DNA of 64,000 bases from Hyaloraphidium curvatum (Eukaryota > Monoblepharomycota > Hyaloraphidiomycetes > Hyaloraphidiales > Hyaloraphidiaceae). A model generated the notes under the pieces. That model saw nothing but the letters and a program-made list of their open reading frames with translations, had not been told where the DNA came from and made no database searches. Positions 57,078-64,000 of the stretch are shown piece by piece. The position numbers and the translations under genes are program-made. Each line of letters starts with the position of its first letter. The first letter of the stretch is position 1. The stretch lies in NCBI GenBank assembly GCA_025558095.1, contig JAIVFI010000012.1, positions 682,001 through 746,000 on the forward strand, read 5' to 3'.

Positions 57078-60000
57078 ATGGCGGACCCGCCGCCCGAGCC
57101 GGGCTCGCCGGGGTCGCCGCCGCTGCGCATCGAGGTCCAGGAAATCGTCGCGCCGACGCTGACCGTCACGGGCGATTCGTCCCCGACGGTCGAGGTTGTT
57201 GTGCCGCCGCCGCAATCCGGTACCCCCGCGCCGCCGCCCCCTCGCGGGCTCCCTTCTGAGACGGGCGCCGCGGACGGTGCCGCGGGCAAGGCGGCGGAGG
57301 CGGGATTCGCCGGTGCCGGGGCGGACGCGGGCCACGCCCACTTTGCTCCCGCCGGCGACTCGCCGCGGCGGCCCTCCGCGGAACTCGCCGCAAACGGGCT
57401 GCCCGCCGCCGGGATCATGAAGCGCCCCTCCGCGGACCTGAAGGCCGGCGCGCCCCACGCCCCGCTCCCCGCCCCGCGCCCCGGCCCGCGCGCCGTGAAG
57501 GTGGCGACGGACGAGGACCCGCGCCAGCTGTGGGCACTCAAGGAGTACGCCTCGATCCCGCTCTCGATCGTCATCATGATCGTCGGGTCGCGCGGCGACG
57601 TGCAGCCGTTCGTGGCCCTGGGCAAGATGCTGAAGGAGACGTACGGGCACCGCGTCCGCCTCGCGACTCACGAGACCTTCCGGAAGTTTGTGACTGTCGA
57701 CGGCGGGCTCGAGTTCTTCCCCCTGGCCGGCGACCCGGCGGAGCTCATGGCCTGTGAGTGGCTCGCGGCGACGATTTTCCGGCCACCCTGCTCACAGGGG
57801 CCCCTTCGCCAGACATGGTCAAGAACCCCGGCCTGATCCCCGGCATGTCCTCCATCCGCGCCGGCGACATCGGCAAGAAGCGTGCCACCGTCGCCGCCAT
57901 CCTCGAGACCTGCTGGGACGCGTGCCACAAGCCCGACCCCGGGCCGCCCGCCGCCGCCGCCGCGGGGAGCAAGTCGGCCGTTGACCAGGCCCACGGCGCC
58001 GGGACCGACCAGGCGCCGGCGGGCCCCGCGCAGCCGTTCGTCGCGCAGCTGATTATCTCGAACCCCGTGACCTTCGCCCACATCCACTGCGCGCAGAAGC
58101 TGCGCGTGCCCCTCCACATCATGTTCACCATGTGGGTTGGACTCCAGCTCCTTACCCATTGACGACGACTGACTCTGGTGGGCAGGCCCTGGACCCCGAC
58201 CCGCGCCTTCCCCCACCCGCTCATCAAGATCAACTCCTCCGGCGAGCCCGGCGTCATGAACTACCTCTCCTACTCGGTCGTCGAGAACCTCACGTGGGCC
58301 CTGCCGCTGCGGCACACGGCTTTTTGCCCTCTAAACGTCGGCCTCCGCCCCACACCGCAGCTGGTCCGGCATGGGCGACGTCATCAACAACTTCCGCAAA
58401 AACACCCTCAACCTCCCCGTCCTCACCCAGATCACCGGCCCCTACCTCCTCACCTCGCACCCCATCCCCTTCACCTACACCTGGTCCCCCGACCTGGTCC
58501 GCAAGCCCGACGACTGGTGCGCCGGGACCTACCCCGAGACGCGCAAGGCCGCCACCGGGGGTTCCTCGTCGCGGACCGACACGGGCGCGTCGCGAAACAC
58601 CCGCGCCGCGACGGCGACCATCCTCCGCGGGGCCGCGGAGGACAGGGAGCTGATCGACGTGTGCGGGTTCCTGTACCTCGACTCGCTCACGGCCAACTAC
58701 GCCCCGCCCGCGGAGCTCGCCTCCTTTCTGGAGCGCAAGACGGACAAGAAGATCGTCTACATCGGCTTCGGCTCCATCGTCATCCCCGACCCCGACGCCT
58801 TCACGAAGCTCATCCTCGAGGCCGTCAAGCTCGCGGGGGTGCGGGCGCTGGTCAGCCAGGGGTGGGGCGGGCTGGGGATGGGCGACCAGGCGGTCGAGGT
58901 GGTGGACGGGGAGAAGCAGGTCATGGTGATCGGCAACACGCCGCACGATTGGCTGTTCCTGCAGGTGGGCCGGCGGTCCGCGGCCGGGGAGCTTCCGGGA
59001 CTGACGCGCATCGACGCTGCAGATCGACGCGGTGGTGCATCATGGAGGCGCGGGCACGACGGCGGCAGGGCTCAAGGCGGGGCGCCCGACGATGGTGGTT
59101 CCCTTTTTCGGCGACCAGCCCTTCTGGTTGGCTCCCCTTTCGTGCCTCTACCATTCTTCTGCTTACCATCTCGCGCGCAGGGGCGCCATGGTCAACCGGA
59201 TGGGCGTCGGTGCGGCGCCGATCCCGTTCAAGAAGCTCACTGCGCAGAACCTGGCCGAGTCGCTGCGGCACCTGATCAAGCCCGAGGTCCGAGCCAAGGC
59301 CGAGGAGATCGGCGAGAAGATGCGCGAGGAGACGGGGTGCGTCCTCCCAGCCCGCAGTCGTGCCTGAAGCTCACCCCCGGGTTCCCAAAGGGTCCTCAAC
59401 GCCTGCCGCTCCATCCACCGGCACCTTCCCCTCGCCCAGATGACCTGCGACATCTTCCCGGACCGCCTCGCGACGCACTACCTCGCCCCCCGGGCGTTCG
59501 ACAAGAGCCTGCCGCTCATCTCGGTGTGCAAGCCCGTGCGGGACCTGCTGATCCAGACCGGCGAGGTGCCCAAGAGCAAGTGGAAGTCGAGGGAGGGCGG
59601 GTTCGTCAAGTGGAACCTGGACGACGTTTCGCGGAACCGTGGGTCGCGGCCGGCTTCTGGCCTTGAAGGGGAGTCTAACTTTGCGCTCAGTGATCGAGGG
59701 CACCCTCCGCGCCGCCAAGGACCTCGCCGTCGAGACCGTCAAGGGCGCCGGATCCCTGTTCTACGAACCGGCCGTCGGTTTCAAGGCCGCGGCCTCGGCC
59801 ACCACCCCCGGCGCCAAGACCAAGGAGGTCTTCCGCGGGCTGGGCCGCGGGCTCGGCCACTTCGTCTACTACCCCATCAAGGGCGGCGGCAAGGTCATCG
59901 GCGACCTCGCCGACGGCCTCCGCAACACGCCCAACACCCTCGAAGGGCGGCCGATGGAGTCCCGCAGGCAGGTGCACCACGCGGCCGACGGGATCGGGTG

Positions 60001-60784
60001 GGGCACGGTGGCGCTCGGGCAGGGGGTCGCCGAGGGGCTCTATGACTTTTTCGCAAAGCCCGTGACCATCTCCATGGACAAGGGGCCGGCGATCGGGGTG
60101 CCGCTCGGGATCCTCACGGGGTCCCTGTCGGTGGTGTTCAAGCCCATGGCGGGGGCGATGGACTTTGTCTACATGAGCGGCAGAGGTATCAAGGAGACCA
60201 CGCGGGATCTGTTTGACCGGAAGGGCGCCAAACGGAGGAAGGAGGCCGACAAGGCGTACAAGAAGGTCGGGGTCATCGGCGGGGTGCTGCCCTCTGCCGA
60301 GCACCACCTGGAGGAGGACACCCCGCGCATGCGGACGCCATCGCCTCGGCCACCGAGCAGGGCCTCTGCGGGAGCTGCGGCCGGGGCTGCGGCCGCGAAC
60401 GGGAACCTGGCGGTCCCCGTGGCGGGTTCCGCGAACCTGGTCTCCACGACGGGGGAGCGGTACGCCAGCTTCTACAGCTTCGCGTCGAACGCGGTGCCGC
60501 ACTCGGACGAGCTCACCGAAGCCGAGAAGGAGTACGCCCTCGCACGCTTCAGGGAGATGCGCGAGGCCCAGCGGGGCGAGACCGAGCTGTTCAAGAAGCA
60601 GCGGGACCAGGCTCGGCAGGAGCGCGAGGAGGAGGTGCTCCAGGAGAAGGCGCTGGAGGAGCGCATCCAGGCCGGCAGGGAGGCCACGGCGATCCTGGGG
60701 AACAGGACGATCCAGGTGGACCGCGTGCTGATCGGGGCGGACAACGACGTCCTCTCGCTGGGGTCCCTCGTGGACCAACTCTAG
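57078..60784 (+). CDS. Sterol 3-beta-glucosyltransferase-like (Atg26/UGT80 type), nine exons
   Basis: Exons 57078-57753, 57813-58131, 58186-58293, 58361-58516, 58646-58964, 59023-59126, 59181-59336, 59391-59625 and 59699-60784 give 1,052 residues with every splice in frame. Residues 1-155 are Pro/Ala-rich. The GT1 fold starts at [19 protein letters not shown] (GSRGDVQP at 170-177), continues with [32 protein letters not shown]-like [14 protein letters not shown], and the donor-sugar signature APHDWLF-like [10 protein letters not shown] with [20 protein letters not shown] and FFGDQPFW (527-561). This family transfers glucose from UDP-glucose to membrane sterols. The PH and GRAM domains of yeast Atg26 are absent. 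Exon 9 alone encodes a 361-residue tail (692-1052) with amphipathic GLGHFVYYP and [20 protein letters not shown], resembling the membrane-binding end of VPS13/ATG2-like proteins, then a coiled-coil segment. Confidence 0.88.
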
Positions 60785-60936
60785 GGACGGCGCGGTTGGA
60801 TCTCGTTCTGATTTCTGGGCATGTATGGAACGTTTTGATTAACTGTCTCTTTCGGAAGAGTTCGGATCGCGGGCAGCGGGGGGGCGTGCGCTACGGCAAC
60901 GTGTGCGAATCCGCCTAATCTCCAGACGCACCGCCC

Positions 60937-61597
60937 ATGGCCTCCCTGGACGAGCTGAAGGCGTTCGAGGGCACCTGGGTGCTCAACCGAGCCGCCTCGG
61001 ACAATGCCGTGCTGGACGAGGTGCTCGCGATGCAGGGTGCGGGGCGGCACGGCGCGTCTCCCGATGGACGGAGCTGACCTCGGCGACCGTCCAGGCATGC
61101 CGTGGCTCATGAGGAAAGCCGCATCACGTTCGTTGACTATCAGCGGCCTCTAAGGATGTGGAATTGACGCGTCTCGTCCGCCAGTCGCGACGCCGTCGGT
61201 CACGGTCAAGGTGGTCTCAAAGAAGCTCGCGGAAGTGGACTGGGACGGCAAGGGGCTCGACGGCGACGAACACGACCCCGAGGAAGAGACCATCGTCTTC
61301 GAGGTGGCCATGCACGCCGGGATCCCGGCGATGCCGACGCGGACGCAGCACAACCCGCTCCACGGGCGGAAGGTTTCCCATGAGATCAGAATTCCCGGGT
61401 TTCCTCCGAAGGTCATCGTCTTCGTTTCGAACCGCACCGAAGGAGGGATCGTTGTACGGAGCGAGAACGAGGCGGAAGGTTGGACCAACGAGGCGCGGTG
61501 GAGTCTCGAGGACGGGGGGAAGACGATCTGCAGGGACATGGTCTTCACCAAGGGCGGCAAGACCAAGAAGTACGTTCTGAGGAACACGAAGCAGTAG
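60937..61597 (+). CDS. Small calycin-like (lipocalin/FABP-type) protein, three exons
   Basis: Exons 60937-61036, 61095-61127 and 61185-61597 join to 181 residues. The start LKAFEGTWVLNRAASDN has the G-x-W of lipocalin-like barrels, followed by LDEVLAMQGMPWLMRKAAS, then a series of alternating beta strands (SVTVKVVSKKLAEVDW, EETIVFEVAM, KVSHEIRIPG, KVIVFVSNRTEGGIVVRS, TICRDMVFTKGG, KKYVLRN). This is the layout of small fungal proteins of unknown function that look like fatty-acid-binding or lipocalin barrels. It may bind a small hydrophobic ligand in the cytosol; no signal peptide. It follows the glucosyltransferase by 150 bp on the same strand. Confidence 0.7.
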
Positions 61598-61691
61598 GGG
61601 GCTCCTCTGGGCGGTGGCAGATAACTGGGAGGGCGACGCAGATGTACTCACTCTAGACAAAGCTCTCTATCTCTTTTGTCTTCTCTTCCAC

Positions 61692-64000
61692 CTAAGGGGT
61701 GTTCACGTCGACGCATGGGCCGCCGTTGACCATGATCGTCCACATGGTTATTGAGGCCTTGACGATGGTGCAGACCGGAAGGCAGAAGCAGCTTCCGTCC
61801 GGATGCCAGTTGGCGTACGCGTACCCACCGGATGCGCAAGAAGCACCACATGCGTCAATCGGGCCGAAAGGCATCTGGACGGGCCAATCGCCGGGCCCGG
61901 GTGGAAAAACGGGGTTGACGTCATCGCAGAAGCGGTTCGCGCAGGTGGTCCTGGTGGCGGTCTGATGATCCGAGGCAGGGTCAGGCCCGCTGAATGGCGA
62001 CAGACGCCGCCCGCTCACCTCGCAGTTGGTTCCCGTGAAACTCGACGGACACACGCACGAGTAGCTTCCGCCGCCGAGATCGACGCAGGTACCGCCGTTC
62101 TGGCACGGATCGGAAGCGCAAGCCGAGACGGGCACAGTTGCGGCTGCGGTCGAGCTCGTAGCCGTTTCCGAGGTCGTCGCCGTCTCCGACGTGCTCGTTG
62201 CCGTCTCGGAGGCGCTGGTGGCCGTTTCGGACGTGCTTGTCGCGGTCTCCGAAGTGCTCGTCGCGGCCATCTGGGAGCGATCCGGCCCGTCAGCCCACCT
62301 GCTCGCTGCTTGCACGATCCCTCCAGCAGACGCACCTCGCAATCGAACCCCACGAATCCGTGCGGGCACACGCAGATGTAGCCGTCTGGAAGGTTGACGC
62401 ACGTGCCCCCGTTCTGACAGGGATGCGCGGCGCACGCGGGGGCGTTGGTTGTGAGCGAGGACGACGTGCCTTGTGGCCGTCTCCGTAGTGCTCGGCGTCC
62501 AGACGGTGGTGCTCGTGGGCAGCTCAGCGGTGCTGGTGGTCGACAAGAAGATCGTGGTGCTGGATGACGTCAGGCTCCAGGTGATCACGCAGATGCAGCC
62601 GCCGCCCGGCTGCGGGACGCAGATGCCTATGCAAGCGCTGGTCGTTGTCGCAAGGGACGCCGTGCGGGTGAGGCTATGAGACTCCGTGGTCGTTGGGGTG
62701 TAGCTCAAAGTCGACGAAGTCAGGGATTCCGAGCTGGTGGAAGAGGTGGGAGTCTGGCTCAATGTCGAGGAGGTGGCCGTCTCCGACAGGGTGGAAGAAG
62801 TACAGGTCTCGCTCGAGGACGACGAGGTCAGCGTGTCGCTGGATGTCGAGGACGTGAGGCTTTCCGAAAAGGTGGAGGACGTCACGGTTGCCGATGCAGT
62901 CTTGCTGGTATCGGCCGTCAAGCTTTGGGTGATTGAGGTCGTGGCCGTCAGACTCTGCGACTCTGAAGTCGTGGCAGTCATGGAACCGCTCTTGCTGGTG
63001 GTTGCCGTGAGACTGCGAGTGTCCGATGTCGTCGCCGTCAGGCTCTGGGAAGCAGTGACCGTACGGCTCGACGTGGAAGGCGTGACGGATTCTGAGTGCG
63101 TGGAAGACGTGAGGGTCCCCGACAGAGTCGACTCCGTGGTGCGCGTCGGATGTCGAACTTGCGTCCGCGTCGTCCGCGATGTCGTGCCGTCCGAGGTCGG
63201 AGTTGCCGCTGTCGCTGATTTCGACGCTGAAGATGTTGGCCTACCGGCTGAGGTGCTGCTCGTCGCCAGCGGAATCGGGAACGGCCGCACCTGGTTGAAT
63301 GGCGGCGGTGCGCCCTGGAAGTCGATTGGCAGGCTGCCCACGGGATCCGAGGAGCTTGGTTGCCCGCCGGAGCCTGGCACGACAAGACAGACAGATCCAG
63401 GAGGCATTGAGGCTGAAGGTGGGCAGGCAAAGACGAATAGACCATTGGCACCAGTAACGCAGTTGCAGACGACCTCCATGCCTGCGGCCCGGGTCGTCGC
63501 CATGGGGCACTGCAGTTGCAGCGGCACGCCAACCTGGGGGATGTCCCCCGGTTGGTACGTCCCCGTCCCCGTGACGTCAATGAACAGCTGGCCACCGGCA
63601 ACGGCCGTCAGCGTCACGATCGAGGTCGTCGTCCGCCGCACGGTTTTGGTGGCCACGACGGCCGTCCTGGTCTGAGTGCTCGTGACAGTTGACCTTTCAG
63701 GACAGCAGAAGCGGGCCGCGCGGCCCCTGACGCGGGCGACTGGAACGCCGGAGGGACAGGAGGGGCAGAGATGGCGGGCGTAGAGGCGGCGCTCGGCCTC
63801 CTCTTGCTCCAGAGCGCCGAGTGATCCGTTGGTCCACGCGGGGAGCTGCGCCGGCCGCAGCCGCGCCACGCCCGGGATTCGGCCGGTACCAACGCGATTT
63901 CGTGCGAAAATGGTGGTTGTCCGCGTCGCCGTGGTCCACCTAGTCCGCGTCACGGTGCGGCGGGCCGTTGACGTGTGCCACGACGTGACAACTCGGCGCC
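61692..64000 (-). CDS. Ser/Thr-rich cell-surface protein with two EGF-like domains (5' partial)
   Basis: The frame is open through the right edge. Visible order: a Thr/Arg run (WTTATRTTTIF), LCPSCPSGV..FCCP, a second Thr run, an SdrD-B-like beta domain (GTGTYQPGDIPQVGVPLQL, GANGLFVFACPP), then about 250 residues of Ser/Thr repeats (SLTATTS, TLTSS, SETATS), which should be heavily O-glycosylated and rod-like. An EGF-like domain (ACAAHPCQNGGTCVNLPDG, VCPHGFVGFDCE) is in a shifted frame: one extra G at about 62468-62472 explains it. Intron 62335-62271 leads to more SETATS repeats and a second EGF domain (CASDPCQNGGTCVDL). A 57-nt intron 62018-61962 precedes a final Cys-rich domain. The LCPxCPxG region is shared with the gene at 2348. 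Likely role: surface adhesin; inferred. Confidence 0.7.
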   Translation of the reverse strand, partial: RRVVTSWHTSTARRTVTRTRWTTATRTTTIFARNRVGTGRIPGVARLRPAQLPAWTNGSLGALEQEEAERRLYARHLCPSCPSGVPVARVRGRAARFCCPERSTVTSTQTRTAVVATKTVRRTTTSIVTLTAVAGGQLFIDVTGTGTYQPGDIPQVGVPLQLQCPMATTRAAGMEVVCNCVTGANGLFVFACPPSASMPPGSVCLVVPGSGGQPSSSDPVGSLPIDFQGAPPPFNQVRPFPIPLATSSTSAGRPTSSASKSATAATPTSDGTTSRTTRTQVRHPTRTTESTLSGTLTSSTHSESVTPSTSSRTVTASQSLTATTSDTRSLTATTSKSGSMTATTSESQSLTATTSITQSLTADTSKTASATVTSSTFSESLTSSTSSDTLTSSSSSETCTSSTLSETATSSTLSQTPTSSTSSESLTSSTLSYTPTTTESHSLTRTASLATTTSACIGICVPQPGGGCICVITWSLTSSSTTIFLSTTSTAELPTSTTVWTPSTTETATRHVVLAHNQRPRVRRASLSERGHVRQPSRRLHLRVPARIRGVRLRGASAGGIVQAASRWADGPDRSQMAATSTSETATSTSETATSASETATSTSETATTSETATSSTAAATVPVSACASDPCQNGGTCVDLGGGSYSCVCPSSFTGTNCEVSGRRLSPFSGPDPASDHQTATRTTCANRFCDDVNPVFPPGPGDWPVQMPFGPIDACGASCASGGYAYANWHPDGSCFCLPVCTIVKASITMWTIMVNGGPCVDVNTP

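Overview
The window is nuclear DNA of a GC-rich, intron-bearing eukaryote, most likely a fungus of an early-diverging (chytrid-like) lineage. Points in favour: protein-coding genes with short GT..AG introns (mostly 50-73 nt), a SYLF/Ysc84-type protein, an Atg26-type sterol glucosyltransferase, F-box-like leucine-rich genes, Thr/Ser-rich secreted proteins, and a DEG/ENaC-type channel gene of a sort not expected in Dikarya. The lineage is an inference; no rRNA or species marker is present. Gene density is high and genes alternate strands, with some neighbours separated by only 16-125 bp.

Layout. 1-3.8 kb: end of an unknown gene, a six-exon SYLF gene, a truncated SDR remnant and a secreted Thr-rich protein. 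4-12.2 kb: a decayed zone with a MYND remnant, a head-on fusion of two broken genes, a small NADP-binding oxidoreductase, the first copy of a 7-TM family (F1) and a degenerate repeat of about 150-180 bp that occurs singly and as an array. 12.3-19 kb: a 2,223-residue AT-hook/Tudor-like chromatin-type protein. 19.2-22.2 kb: acyl-CoA dehydrogenase and an F-box-like gene. 22.9-28 kb: a host gene cut off by a three-ORF non-LTR-like retroelement. 28.3-34.6 kb: four neighbouring copies (F2-F5) of the 7-TM family, at least two clearly broken. 34.7-45.2 kb: Cys-rich secreted protein, F-box-like gene, metallo-beta-lactamase-fold hydrolase, DEG/ENaC-like channel, F-box-like fragment, family III CoA-transferase and a membrane-anchored protein kinase. 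45.3-54.9 kb: a duplicated convergent pair of F-box-like genes (one pair decayed, one intact), another Cys-rich secreted protein, the sixth 7-TM copy (F6) and a further F-box-like gene. 54.9-61.6 kb: M60-like metallopeptidase, sterol glucosyltransferase and a small calycin-like protein. 61.7 kb to the right edge: a Ser/Thr-rich EGF-domain cell-surface protein whose N-terminal region resembles the secreted protein at 2.3 kb.

The most notable content is the uncharacterised 7-TM family. Its six copies share an N-terminal acidic-aromatic motif, a cytosolic or lumenal CPC-type Cys motif preceded by His/Asp, an SC(I/V/L)P motif before TM6 and a strongly conserved last TM. It shows birth-and-death evolution: two intact copies, one with a single frameshift, one with one in-frame stop and two heavily decayed. 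Together with the F-box-like families, secreted Cys-rich proteins and the ENaC-like channel, the region looks like a rapidly turning over accessory block of sensory, surface and ubiquitin-linked genes placed between conserved metabolic genes. The genes do not form one pathway that can be read from sequence.
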